From Tanypteryx hageni (Eukaryota > Arthropoda > Insecta > Odonata > Petaluridae): 64,000 nt of DNA. Shown here one piece after another: positions 37,801 to 48,500 of this stretch; positions within the stretch are counted from its first letter, which is position 1, and every line of letters starts with the position of its first letter. The DNA is taken from assembly GCA_028673005.1 (NCBI GenBank), contig CM054116.1:95314707-95378706 (forward strand), read 5' to 3'. Below the pieces are notes generated by a model. The model had not been told where the DNA came from. It saw only the letters and a list, made by a program, of their open reading frames with translations, and did no database searches. Made by a program: the position numbers and the translations under genes.

Positions 37801-40800
37801 ACTTTAACCTCATTTTCATTTCATGATTAGCAGAGGGACTATTATTTGACGCCATTATAGAATAGTTAAAAGATTTTTACAGAGCAATGAATGTCCTGAT
37901 ACAAGCACAGGTACACAAAACACGAACTGGTTCACAGCAACAGACTTAGTTTTTTCCTGACTTATCCTCCTTCGAGCATGTTGAGGTAATACTTATGGGG
38001 GATTTTAACATCTTTCTGGAATTTAGTTTCTTTCACAAGAGTTTGTTCAAACTCGATTTTTGGTTCACTAAACTGCCTCAGATTTCCTTCAATACCAACC
38101 ATCAGACGACAAAGCAATCAAACATCTTTGCACAGTAGTTTTACATAATAGCATTAGGAGTACCAGATCATCGCAAATACAAGACTACAGGACGTTGGAT
38201 AAAAGAAATTTTGCTGTAATTCATATTTAAAATTTAAACAAGACCTTCCAAGCACCACCAATGCCATCCAAATGTGTAGACAGATGTTGAGAATAAATAT
38301 TGAATTTTTAAGAAAAATTAATATTATGATATTCAACCGGGTTTAATCACCAAAGAAAAAAATAACAGCATGAAGAGGTAGATCCATTTGCCAATACCCA
38401 GCCACCAGTATAAATTTAGTGCCATTGGAACAATGACAGGGAGAGAGTTAGTGGACAGCTGCAAAAGTTTTAGCAAAGCCCAGAGACCTGATACCTAAAT
38501 GAAGGAAACAAGAATCAGTTAAATAATATACCTACTTGACTGGATAGAAAACCCTCAGGTGACATCCAGCATCTGAAAAGAAAGAATAATCTTGCCATTA
38601 GAAATAAATTTCTTAGTCATCAATGTAAGAAAATCAAACTGATGCAACAAACAAAATCATATCTGTGGAAGTATCAAAACATTTTAGAGTGAACAATTTT
38701 CTTTAGAGAATGTGTAACTGGTTGCATAATAAATTAATGCCAAAATTTTGAGATCTAAAACAGGTCAGACTGAATAATTGCCTCACTACCATTAAAGATG
38801 CATCAGGAAAAATAAGAGAAAAGACTAAAACAATAAACTGAAGCAGTCTAGTAACTCGGACTGAGATTAGCGAACTTCTTTCAACAAAAAGTATTTTCTA
38901 AAAATTGATCTGCATAATGTATTTCATTGTAATATTGGATATACTTGCATATAAGACGAACTTTTACATTGACAAAATGAAGACTTATGATGAGATCAAA
39001 GTTATATTAGAGGAAAAAGTTTGGAAGTCTAAATTACTGTATTTCACTAGGACTCTCCTAAATGATTCTCATGATTCCAAATGCACTATTTGACATACAA
39101 ACATTAAATAATGATTGCAACAAATAATAACAGGAAAGAAATATTATAATTACCATATTTACCCGAATCCAAGATGACCCCGAATCTAAATCTAAAAATA
39201 TTTTATGATATAATTTCTCACTTACTGTATTTGGTGTATATATCCAACATATGTATTAAGTATAGGTATACTAGTTCGTTCATTAATTGAAATGGTTTGT
39301 TACAAATTTTTATCTAAAAAACGAATTTTTTAAACGCATTTTTAAAATGAAGACATTAATTGAATTCCGGATCGTAAGTTTGCAATGAAAAATGTCAATA
39401 GATACAATTATTTTATCTTATGTTTCATTTGTTAAAAAAAACATCGATAAAACGCGTAACCATACTTCCTACGGTTCTATGACAACTCGTCGCGGTCAGT
39501 TCGTCGCACGTGAATACATCGCACGAAAAATTACTCACGCGTCAATACATTGCACGACAAACACATCGCGCGTCAATTCATCGACAAATTCGTCGCGAGA
39601 AATTGGAAAGCGAGACATCATTACTAGTGTACAGCAGGGGGGAACACTTATCAACAAAAAATATTTCTTTCGATAATACAGGAATGAATCGCAATTCCCT
39701 TTGCGAATTACGCGATACGGTGTATGGCAAGGGGTGACTCCCGACCCAGCAAGTGTATCCCCCTGCCGTACAACAGTCATGGAGTCTCGACATCCAATTT
39801 GTCTCGCTACGAATGTCTCGCGACGAATTTATCTCGCGACGAAATTGTCACGGGACGAATTTGTATAGCGTTGAATTGACGCGCGATGAGTTTATCGTAT
39901 GACGAACTGACGCGCGATCAATTTACCGCAATATATTGACAGTATACAATTTCGTACTCGAATGTAAATCGACCCCCGATTTTCGCAAGGTGAAATTTGG
40001 AAAAAAAAACCCGTCTTGGATTCGGGTAAATTAGGTATTATTGACGAAGGAGGAAAAAGAATTTCAGTTTTTGCTGGTTATTGCAATTATTGTGCAAGAT
40101 GCAGCTTATATGGGAGTAATTACAGTATATTTGATATAAAATCGATAATGAAAATGATGACAACTCAATGAATGGGATGTGAAAAGTGTATCATAATATT
40201 CACAAAAATTTAATGTCCTCAAAAAACTATATTCACCATAGAATTAGAACAGTGCAGAAAAAATGCAATTAATGTCCTCTGGTTCCATATATCTATGAAA
40301 TATGTGAATATTCTTTTCATCAAATCTGTATCTTTCATATCTTAATATACACTCATTCCATTACTAATGGTAACATGAAACAAATGGATGTCAAAAGATT
40401 TAAATATAGGTTTCAGTAATTGCAACTAAGCTATATTAACATTTTTATTCTGAATAAATACATTAACATCACTAAGTATTTCTTAATGTTTTTCTAAACA
40501 TTAACCATGAGTACATGATATAGGTAGATAACTCCTATAGCCACAAGATGAGGCTGACAAATTATTCAATTAATGAGCAACATACACATTCCACAGATTA
40601 TTTTCCATTCTTATTGCATGTTTTTTGTAAGGTTTTAATGTAAATGCTATTGGCATTGAATATTGATTTATGAATAAAAAATCTGAGAATTTCCCAAAAA
40701 ACCTTGAGAGGAATCATGATTTTAGTATAGGTTATAGAAATAGTATTTCAACTATTGTAAAATAAAAAATAAACGGTAGAAATTGATGTAAAGGTTCCAC

Positions 40801-43582
40801 AAATCTAGACAACTGTGAATAAAGAAAATACAATGTGAAATATAACACCTTTTTTCAGTCCACGTTTACATTTTTCCTGATTCTCCATCAACTACATAAA
40901 ATAATACAATGCCAAATAAAACATTTCCGTAAGGAGAATTAAGAATGAAAACCTTCAAGGCAATGTAGTCAAGAAGTTATCAACTTGTATTTTGCTTACC
41001 AAGTAATAACATTCATCAAAGCATCAATGAATTTTGCTTAAGAGTATAGCTTTTCACAGAAACAAGTAATACTTAAAACAAAATGTGTAAATATCAGAGC
41101 ACTCAATCAACAAACTCTATACATTTCTATAATTTTATCAATCAATGCACAACTTTTCTTGAGAGTATTCATACATAAAAAACTGTCCATTATATGCTTG
41201 GAGTCAGGGTGAGAGACTTAAGCCTATGAGTCACTCCTAATGATCGGGTTAAAGATATTGAATTCTAAGTGACATGTACCAAGAGGGAAGGCAATCAATA
41301 ACAACTTGGCAAGTACAAATCACCTCCCCCCCTCTTGACTCTGACACTGCCAATGACCCTTTAATCTGAAAATCACTACCATCTCAGAATTAAGGAATTT
41401 TGTATGGAATGGATTTATGAATACATTTAATGGATGGCAATGGGATGACAAACTCCCTTCTTGTATTCATCACTGAGAGTTACCCAAGTAAAACACATAA
41501 AAGTACCTAAGAATGGAAGAGTTTAATCTAGTAGCAATTTCTATATGCTGCCTGGTGAGATGTATGCAAGGTGGAGATAAAAAAGGGACAAGTGTTTTTT
41601 TTAAACGAAATGTGTATTTCTGAGAACCAGGTTTTTTGTGAATGTGAACACTGCTTATGAACCAAAGGAGATACTCATTTGGATAAAAACGTGACAAATG
41701 TGGCACAAAAAATATTCCAAGTGGAGCTTTACCTTATAAGTGCCATGATCTAATGAGATTTGATTAATGTGATCATCAATCAATAAGGTTAAGCTGAAGC
41801 TAGGCTGACAAGATATGACCCTGCATACAGAAGCAATTATCATAAAAGAAGTTGATTATGCAACATTTTGTCTCCTGCCATAAGAATGGATGCATGATTA
41901 CAGAAGTAACTGCTAAATATTACCTTTCAGGGACATCTATGGATATCTGGCAACCCCACATCGTTGACTGTGATTGCAAATCAGTATATTTTAATTGGGT
42001 GTACTGGGAGAGAATAAGTTGGAGTTACTATTTCTGATTCTACAATAACTTGCTCTTTGACTATTAACAAATTTCATTCTGCAACTTGATGTAATTTTTT
42101 CAGTCCATTTAACAAATCTGCATGTGAAAATGTCTTTTTGAGAAGCATCTTCACTACTGATAATTAAAATAATTTATTGTTCTTAACTAACAACAAACAT
42201 CTATTCTTCTTTTACAACCACAAAAACTTCTCAATAATTTCTTATGGTTTGTTGATACTGTGACAATATCTCCACCATTTTACCAAAATAACGACACCCC
42301 AGTCCATTCCTTAGAGATAATATTTTTAACTCTATATATAGTTTACGCAATATTATTTACTTAAACTAGGTTACAAAAATACATGACACTGATAAATAAA
42401 TAGTTTGTGATTATTTGAAATACACAGGTTAAAATTTAGGAAAAAATTCTGATTATTTGACATAACAGTAGCTACCACTACACTACAAATCTTAAAATTT
42501 CCTCACTAAATGCCGCTGATCGTGAATTATTCAATTTCTAAAACGAAATAATGTATTCTCTATTTGATAACTCTGAAAAATTATGCTCTATGATCACAAT
42601 CAATCAAATTGCCAAGGTCACTTGGCAGTTACAACATAAGAAACACTGATTTATAGTTAATGAAAGCATTAATAATTAGAACAAGAAATTATACGGTCGA
42701 GTTAATCGTGAAAAGCATTCATATTAAATAATACGACGCTACAACTAAAATATATGCTAAGAAAAAGTTATTATTAAAACATAGAAGAATGCGAAGGTGA
42801 CAGCTCAAAAATAAATATCTTAGAAAATACTTTCAAACTAAATTTTCATGGTCTGATAAATACTCACCTTTTTCTCTTTTATCTTGAAAGTAGCAGCATT
42901 AATCGTCTCCTTGGCTTTCTCTGAGTTGAATCTGTCTATAAAGATAAGTCCACACAACCATGCTGCAAGGCCGAATGGCCAGGCATACAGAAGTTCTTTC
43001 TTTGCTACGACAGTGCATTTCTCCATCACTGGCCATAGCTCAAACATTCCTGAAATGATGGGTTCTGAACACTTAGCATACTACTCTCAATATTATTAAC
43101 TCGTGCTTCTACACAAATACTAACCAAGTACATCAAGAGAGCTTTGGTGATTGGCAACAATCACACATGCCTGTTCCTTTTCCAGATGTTCTCGACCGCG
43201 TAATTCCCATCTCAGGCCAAGAAGACCAGATATGTGCCGGCAAAGTACAGATGCTAATCTATCGTGATAAATATACGTAGCATCAGTTTTATCATAGACT
43301 ACTATTAGTTAGTGTGCGCCTGGGAAATTATGCTATGCATTTAATCTTACGACTTATTCTAAATGCAGCACTAATAATCGATTAAGCTACCACTTACAGT
43401 AGATTTTTAACTTCTCCCGGTCTCCACATCATTATGGGTATTACAAGCACGGCGATACCCATCACAATACCGTAGTACAAACAAAACTTAATGTAATACC
43501 GAAAAACTTTACTTGTTTCGTATAAAAATGGCAAAATTAATACTAGAGCTACAATAACTAATTCGGTAGAATTCAGCGCCAT
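25615..43582 (-). CDS. AGPAT: 1-acyl-sn-glycerol-3-phosphate acyltransferase (AGPAT/LPAAT), long paralogue
   Basis: Five - strand exons (43582-43398, 43258-43125, 43049-42868, 32914-32698, 25856-25615) total 960 nt and predict 319 aa. The enzyme transfers an acyl chain from acyl-CoA to the sn-2 position of lysophosphatidic acid, giving phosphatidic acid, in the ER membrane. Visible: two N-terminal hydrophobic segments (about residues 7-18 and 27-50), the catalytic motif NHQSSLD (about 99-105), GLIFIDR, the phosphate-binding motif FPEGTR and [12 protein letters not shown]. All four PlsC motifs are intact, so it should be active. Unusual are about 20 extra residues between GTRN and the conserved LPFKKGAFH, and a Ser/Pro-rich C-terminal tail of about 35 residues. 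The last two introns are 6.8 and 9.8 kb and hold many transposons. It is head to head with a paralogue at 45364-48593. Whether it matches AGPAT1 or AGPAT2 cannot be decided here. Confidence 0.95.
26051..26120. repeat. Tigger-like terminal fragment
   Basis: TACAGGTACACCCCGATTTA followed by GGATGCATTCCTG resembles a Tigger TIR end; the partner end is not found. It abuts the truncated MITE copy A. Confidence 0.4.
26140..26694 (+). mobile_element. MITE family M1, copy A (5'-truncated)
   Basis: Shares with the copies at 29643, 49537 and 53728 the blocks CTCCAACAATTAAGAAAATA, CACCCACTTCCGGTTGACCG, TAGTTTTTGAGTTAGAGCAC and the right end TATGGAGAAAGTAAC. The left TIR is missing. Lies in intron 4 of the long AGPAT gene, followed by a hAT-like end GGTTGAGAAACACTG at about 26780-26796. 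Confidence 0.75.
27575..28381 (-). pseudogene. MULE transposase with FLYWCH zinc-finger remnant
   Basis: One - strand frame from 28381 to 27575 with only two in-frame stops (28133-28135 and 27785-27787). The FLYWCH end is visible as [22 protein letters not shown]. Next comes [11 protein letters not shown], then the DDE core: [20 protein letters not shown] with the first Asp, [20 protein letters not shown], and [20 protein letters not shown] with the second Asp. The frame ends at KNKIC before the third catalytic residue, so the domain is truncated. The low number of stops suggests modest age. Confidence 0.85.
28579..29545. mobile_element. Long-TIR element with subterminal tandem repeats, nested inside the MULE
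   Basis: Left arm (28579-28770) is a tandem series of units like GACAGGACGATTCGCCGACA; right arm (29405-29540) is its inverted counterpart. Inner parts are inverted too: TTTGCAAGTAATCTAATTAA at about 28812 against ATTAGATTACTTGCAAAG at 29347. Flanks CAAACAAAGGT (28568-28578) and CAAACAAAAGGT (29546-29557) look like a target duplication. No coding capacity. Confidence 0.68.
30724..32185 (-). mobile_element. Tc1-like element with ~215-bp TIRs, internally deleted
   Basis: Left end CAGTCACGAGCATAGATAAT and right end, inverted, CAGTCGCGAGCATAGATAAT, flanked by TA. Similarity continues over about 215 bp in each arm, e.g. GGGTGTGAGGGTCAGGTCAT and its complement. Length 1462 bp. The transposase on the - strand keeps its N-terminus and its last part only. 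Confidence 0.85.
31510..32014 (-). pseudogene. Tc1-type transposase relic, middle missing
   Basis: Frames read [37 protein letters not shown] (first HTH), then [34 protein letters not shown] (second HTH), and then jump to a C-terminal part like [20 protein letters not shown] read across frames near 31590-31660. The DDE core between them is gone, so the copy is non-autonomous. Confidence 0.75.
32698..32914 (-). CDS. AGPAT: AGPAT long paralogue, exon 4
   Basis: Encodes [12 protein letters not shown], an extra Ala/Lys/Gly/Ser-rich segment from ACGPQ to SSKE, then [20 protein letters not shown] and [13 protein letters not shown]. 217 nt against 166 nt in the paralogue; most of the difference is the extra segment. 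Acceptor CCAG, donor GTATAT, phase 1. Confidence 0.95.
32915..35325 (-). other. Intron 3 of long AGPAT gene, distal part
   Basis: AT-rich intron sequence. No exon, RNA gene or well-bounded repeat is recognised apart from a small inverted CTTTCTTTAT/ATAAAGAAAG pair near 33940-34070. Confidence 0.5.
35326..36503. mobile_element. TIR element with internal degenerate tandem repeats, copy 2 (1.18 kb)
   Basis: Same family as 6250-7322 but inverted: begins CACCACCTTTTTGAACTTCA then CGAATAATTGGTTCTAGAA, and ends in AAAAGTTCAAAAAGGTGGTG, flanked by TA. Internal repeats contain GTGGTAACATTTCTTT and AAAACCTAGCAT several times. Lies in intron 3 of the long AGPAT gene. Confidence 0.75.
36504..39152 (-). 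other. Intron 3 of long AGPAT gene, middle part
   Basis: AT-rich intron DNA with an A-rich run (37540-37575) that might be a retroposon tail. Short frames here show no known family. Confidence 0.45.
39153..40038. mobile_element. TA-flanked MITE with ACCCGAATCCAAGA ends (886 bp)
   Basis: Ends TACCATATTTACCCGAATCC AAGATGACC and, inverted, TACCTAATTTACCCGAATCC AAGACGGG. The interior includes the CGCGACGAATT array (39480-39930) shared with 2540-2840 and a nested hAT-like insertion (39635-39765). Lies in AGPAT intron 3. Confidence 0.78.
39635..39765. mobile_element. hAT-like mini-element nested in the 39153-40038 MITE (131 bp)
   Basis: Ends CAGGGGGGAACACTT and, inverted, CAGGGGGATACACTT. The related array at 2590-2660 runs across the same site without this segment, so it is an insertion. 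Flanks GTGTACAG and CCGTACAA match at 5 of 8. Confidence 0.65.
40039..42867 (-). other. Intron 3 of long AGPAT gene, proximal part
   Basis: AT-rich, no recognised exon or bounded repeat. Short ORFs at 41470-41706, 41655-41843 and 41852-42037 have no family features. Confidence 0.45.
42868..43049 (-). CDS. AGPAT: AGPAT long paralogue, exon 3
   Basis: Encodes [20 protein letters not shown], then [19 protein letters not shown] and a Lys-rich stretch; donor GTGAGT, phase 0. The GLIFIDR motif binds the acyl acceptor. By hand count 34 of 60 residues match the same exon of the + strand paralogue. Confidence 0.95.
43125..43258 (-). CDS. AGPAT: AGPAT long paralogue, exon 2
   Basis: Choosing the acceptor GATAG directly before ATTAGCATC keeps the frame and yields [20 protein letters not shown] followed by the catalytic motif I region [13 protein letters not shown]. 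The alternative acceptor 4 bp downstream would break the frame. 134 nt, ending in phase 1. Confidence 0.93.
43398..43582 (-). CDS. AGPAT: AGPAT long paralogue, exon 1
   Basis: Starts [20 protein letters not shown] and encodes the N-terminal membrane segments up to WRPGEVKNL; donor GTAAGT, phase 2. The ATG context is AACAAAATGG, a good arthropod start. The peptide is strongly hydrophobic, as expected for an ER-anchored AGPAT. Confidence 0.93.
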
Positions 43583-43642
43583 TTTGTTTGATATTCTTTT
43601 ACTACCTTAACGAGATATTTTCGCACGCTATAGAGTCAACAC

Positions 43643-43666
43643 TTAATCATAATATTTGTCGGCCAT
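43643..43666 (-). promoter_or_regulatory. Upstream ORF in AGPAT long-paralogue leader (MADKYYD, stop)
   Basis: ATG in the context AAATCATGG followed by seven codons and TAA, ending about 60 nt before the main start. If the transcript begins upstream of 43666, ribosomes would meet this well-placed ATG first, so it could reduce translation of the enzyme. The transcript start itself is not shown by the sequence. Confidence 0.4.
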
Positions 43667-44425
43667 GATTTTAGCAAGGTAGCAGGCGAATGAAGTGTGA
43701 CGCTATATAGACCGCAAAGAGCGCAAGACAATTGAATGCTTTATTTAATCGAGGGTAGGTTAGAACGGGCTTCTTTACCTGAATACGGAAATAATGCAAG
43801 AGCAAAGTCATCATCTAAAATTATTATCAGAGAGGAATTAATGATAGCAAGGTACTTAAAATATCTCAAGAATAATTATGCTTCTGATTAATTGAAATTA
43901 AATTTTTGAAAATGGGCTTACCAAAGATTGAAATCTTATTCGGTTGAAAATTTTATTCAGTCAATAAATACGTGAATAAATGGCATTAAACATTTATTTA
44001 AATGTACTTATTTTATTAAAAATTCAGTTATTATGAAAATGAATAACATAGTAAATGTATTGTGGGAATGTAAAATTTAGCGGAAATATCGATTTTAAAT
44101 GTAAGACATATTTCCTTAGGACGGAAAATTAACGAAATCGAAATAAGACAATTAAATTCAGTGGGCCAGAAGTCAAAGCAAGACGTTTGCCAAATAAGCC
44201 AACATCATCCTGGATAAATCCCAATATTTAAAATTAAATTACATTTAAATAGTCCTCTGACCTTCTATAAGAAAGTGAGGCCTTTTATATTTGCATCAAA
44301 AGTTCGCCAAAAACAACTTGGACCAAAGATTAAATTGCCTGTAGCTACTAACAGTAATAGTGAATTCTAATTTTGGATACATAGAACAGAATCCTTTGAG
44401 TTTACTTCTGCGCACGCTGAGTTTA

Positions 44426-44433
44426 TTACGTCA
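44426..44433. promoter_or_regulatory. CRE-like site (TTACGTCA)
   Basis: TTACGTCA, whose reverse complement TGACGTAA is a CREB/ATF half-variant, lies about 37 bp upstream of the proposed transcription start at 44470 in the divergent AGPAT promoter. Motif match only. Confidence 0.35.
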
Positions 44434-44467
44434 TTCTAACTCGTGTGATGTTACCTGTTGTATTCTA

Positions 44468-44501
44468 TCAGTGTTATCATACGCACCGTCGTGAGGAGAC
44501 G
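44468..44501 (+). promoter_or_regulatory. Core promoter of AGPAT short paralogue: Inr plus DPE
   Basis: TCAGT at 44468-44472 matches the arthropod initiator with A(+1) at 44470. AGACG at 44497-44501 lies exactly at +28 to +32 and fits the DPE consensus RGWYV. No TATA box is seen at -30. CpG frequency is raised locally. A splice donor GAAG|GTAAAT follows at 44534/44535, which supports transcription from here. Exact spacing of the two elements is what makes the call. Confidence 0.6.
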
Positions 44502-44534
44502 TACAAGCGGTATAGGACGCGCTAGGGGATGAAG
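44470..44534 (+). other. Predicted untranslated first exon of AGPAT short paralogue
   Basis: Runs from the initiator A to the donor GTAAAT. The partner acceptor is the pyrimidine-rich TTTTCTTTCCCGATGCTTAG ending at 45331, 32 nt before the coding ATG. An ATG at 44529 opens a spliced upstream ORF of 14 codons that ends at 45370, overlapping the main start by 7 nt in another frame. Confidence 0.5.
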
Positions 44535-45363
44535 GTAAATATACAAGATTGTAATAGCCCTTTTGTATTCTGAAGGTTATTTATGAGTGTAGCATCGGCA
44601 CAGGAAATTATTTTAAACTAAAATTTGCAAATGCTAACATGACATAACATTAGTGGTTTGTTAATGTAATAAATTTATAAAATGTGTCCAATTTTGCGTG
44701 TTTTTAGATTTTAGCGCAATTTTTCAATTGTAAACTTCTTAGTGAATTGAAAAAAAATTAATGGTTGTAATTTCCTAAGTATATTAATCTTAAAATTGGC
44801 AGGCTGACAGACGTTTACTTTTTAAATATTTTTATGTCACGGCCAGCTATTAATTCTCGTAGCGAAATACTCACGTGTTCCTTTGGAAAATGCATATATG
44901 AGCCAATCGCGTTGCCTAAGTTATTACAATAGCTCAAGCAGCATCCAATAGCATTCCTTTGCGGCAAACAAAAATAAAAATGAGTATCGCGCCACGCAGT
45001 ACCGCGTACAAATGTACATACACGCATGGACTACGCACTTTGGAGCGGACATGGGTTTCAACATTATTCGCACTTTGCTACATGAAGTGGCAATGAATCG
45101 AAAAAGTTTGCCAATTATATTTGCTAAATCTCATTTACATAGGTTACATGCAGGAGTGAACGATAAAGGTAAACCGAAGAACATCAAACAAATATTGTCT
45201 TTTGTAAATGTCAAATTAAAACAAGTTAATGAATTAAGATTTAATCGCGCATACTTACATTTCAATCATCACACCTTCGTATGTCTTGTTTGTTTTGTTA
45301 ACTGAATGATGTTTTCTTTCCCGATGCTTAGGATAGCAATAGCTGGTATTTGAGAAGACCAAC

Positions 45364-45533
45364 ATGTTGAAGGAAATAGTATCTTTGATCGCACTACTAG
45401 TTGTACTCTACTATGCAAGCAGCACATTCCGCTACTATGCAAAATTTACAGTTTTTATTATTCTAAGCCTGATATCGACCTCGATATTTATTCCATTGAT
45501 GCTGAGAAGGCCAATGGATTACAGAAATGCAAA
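45364..45533 (+). CDS. AGPAT: AGPAT short paralogue, exon 1
   Basis: Starts MLKEIVSLIALLVVLYYASS and continues hydrophobic to PLMLRRPMDYRNAK. Donor GTTAGT after phase 2, as in the neighbour. Reading through the donor gives a spurious 75-aa frame, which is intron. Confidence 0.9.
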
Positions 45534-48500
45534 GTTAGTATTATTTTTCATAGCCTTACTGTTGGGTCTAATTCTTCATCGAATATATTAGAAAATCAAT
45601 CAATGACTTTTAAATACGTTCGTGTTTTTGTATTCTTACGAATTTTTGAAAACGTTTTGTTTTTCCAAGATACCCAGCATGGGGAGGAAGGCAGATTTCG
45701 AAGATTCTAGGAATGAATTGGGAGATCAGAGGAAAAGAAAACATAACTAAAGTTGATAATGGCTGTGTGGTTCTAATTAACCATCAAAGTAGTCTTGACC
45801 TTTTAGGTAAGTACTCTTGCTTATAATTGTATAGGAATAAGAGATAAGATAATGCAGAATTTACCATATTCGGCTAACATCCCACTCCTGTCAAACATTT
45901 TCTTTATATGTTGATTTAGTTGTTTATAGTTCCTCAAAAAATGATACGTTGGAGTGGAATGGTTTCATTTTTTGTTTATAATACTTATCGAGGCAGAGTT
46001 TATCAATTAAACGAGCATGAGGTCAAATTACATTTGTTTCCTTCAAAACGCATAAGATGATTTCAAAAGTCTTCCACCGGTGTTTGTAAATTTTATATTA
46101 TAATTGTATTTGAAATTTTAAGCTTTGTGAAATGCTTTAGTAACAATCAAACTAAAAATCATTTACATTATAAGAAATGGTTTTAACGACTTTAAATCCA
46201 AAAACTTACTTGCATGAAAATCACAAAGAAAGAAGCAATTACTGTAAATGTTGCTTTGGATAAATAAGAGTCAAATCAATAAGGAAGAAGTATGAACTCA
46301 TTATTTTTGAAGAAAGGTGAATTTTGCATCAATTTGTAACCTTGATGAAATATTTGGGTCTCAGAAAGTGATGAATCGAGCATAAAAATGCATAATTGTG
46401 TCTAGCCTAAAATGCGCACATTTTCTAGAGTGGGGTGTAAGCCCCATTGAGTATTTGATTGGAAATTTTATAATCACAAGGGATCATCCCTTGTGATTTT
46501 ATGCTTTCATGATTATCTTGGTTTTGTTTAAAGCTTCAGCTCCTGCTGATTCACTTGAATTTTTTTAGAAGATTTTGGGTTTTTATGCAGTGGTCACTGC
46601 AAAAGTGGATAGTAATAGTCATTTTCTCACAAAAAGACTGCAAAAAGGAGAGTAAAAGTCCAAGTATTTTGACTAACTTTTTTGTTTTCTGAAAATCGAA
46701 TCATTGGTGGAAGCTTTATGTCAAATTCTCCTGAATTAAACCTGAGACAATTGAAATTGTGCATAGAGGCGTGGTTGCAATTTCATGCAATATCCATTAT
46801 TATTCAGTTAATTTATTTAATTGGGTTGTGAATAATTTTAATGCCTAATATTTGGTTTACTAAACGTGATTTACAATGCCAAAAAAATAACGAAGTAAAA
46901 GTGAGTTGTTTTGAGGATATTATTATAGAGTATTAAAGATTAAACTGCGTTTCTCTTATCTTCTTTTTCGATAGTTGATATGTTTCCAGATCGTAATGTA
47001 TTGTCTTGAAATGTATATATGTATGCTTTCATCTCTAAAATTTTGTTTAGTTTTTAAGATAATTGCATTTTTTTAAAATCACTTTCGGGATCATTAAATG
47101 TTTGATTGCTTAATTATTATTAGAGTCAGTCAGTCAGCTAATTTTGGCTAAAACTAAGAATATATTTTCTTGTGTTTGCTGCTATTATCCCAAAAGTGAA
47201 ATAATGTGATGGCCCCAGAGATAGACATGCATTTAAGTTTAGATGATATGAAGCCTATTAATAATTTTATTGTAATATTTATATTCAATACTTTTTCATT
47301 ATTCACAGTCCTTGCAGAGCTGTGGTCCGTAATGGAACGTTGCACAGTGATTGCTAAAAAGGCTGTGTTCTATCTTTGGCCTTTTGGTCTTGCAGCTTGG
47401 CTCTGGGGAACTATATATATTGATCGCCAGGATCAGAAGAAAGCACGGTCTGCTGTGAATGACACTAGTACTGCCATAAAAGAGAGAAAAGTGAGAATCA
47501 AGTTTTTTTAACTTCCCGCTGAAAATGATTTATTTGATACTTTTAATATATATTTCCCTCGTTTTGAGTAATTTATATGTCTGTTTCATGTTGAAACAAC
47601 AAACAATTATGAGCAGTAACATGTAAATATAGTGAAAACATTTTCAGCCTGCAATGTGATTGATCAGTTTTGGATTGAGATACTCCTGATCTTGATTGAT
47701 AAGACTAAAAATCCTTCCATAGCTTTTAGACTTTGAAAATATGGAATATATGTATCAATTTTCATTTTTTGGTACTGCCATAAAATAATGGTTTGTTTCA
47801 ACTTAGTGAAGTTAACTTTTTATGCAATATCTTCCCTTGCTCAAAACAAATAATCGTAGTAAGATATAAAATAAATGGTTGCTTTAAAAAGATGTTTTCC
47901 CACATTGATAATAGGCCAAGATTCTTATGTTTCCTGAGGGCACACGGCATAATGGTGATACATTACTGCCTTTTAAGAAGGGAGCATTCCATGTTGCATT
48001 GTCTGCAGAAGCACCTATACTTCCTGTTGTGCTTTCACGGTATTACTTCTTGGATCATAAGAAAAAGAGATTTGACAGTGGTACGTATTTTTTGGTTGTT
48101 TGAATGTCTTTGTTGACATAAAGAGAAATAATGTGCATTAAAATATTTTAAAACTGATCGTACTTGAGTGAATTTCAAGCTTTTTTGTTTTTATTTTTAG
48201 GTTTGTGTCACTAAAGTGAAAGTTAGAATGGATTGTTATTTTGCTAATTTATATATTTGCTAATATTTAATGTGCTTGTATTTGAAATTTTTTCATTTTT
48301 TTATATAACTACAAAATAGTGCATTTTGAATTATTTTTTCGGAAAATGTTAAGAGATTGCTATTAAGTTGTAGTCGTTTAGCAATGAATTTATTATTTCT
48401 ATGAGAGAATAAACAAAAGATTGCATTAATTTTTTCAGGAAAGATAATCCTGACAATACTACCGTCTATGCCCACTAAGGGAAAGACTGTTGCAAATTTG

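Noticed and set aside
43680..43720. TATATAG as TATA box of the long AGPAT
   Set aside because: It is only about 18 bp upstream of the nearest initiator-like TCATT, and no DPE follows at +28; spacing does not fit.
45012..45305. 97-codon + strand frame in the AGPAT divergent region
   Set aside because: It lies inside the predicted leader intron, has no recognisable domain or hydrophobic pattern, and overlaps a 70-codon frame on the other strand; probably chance.
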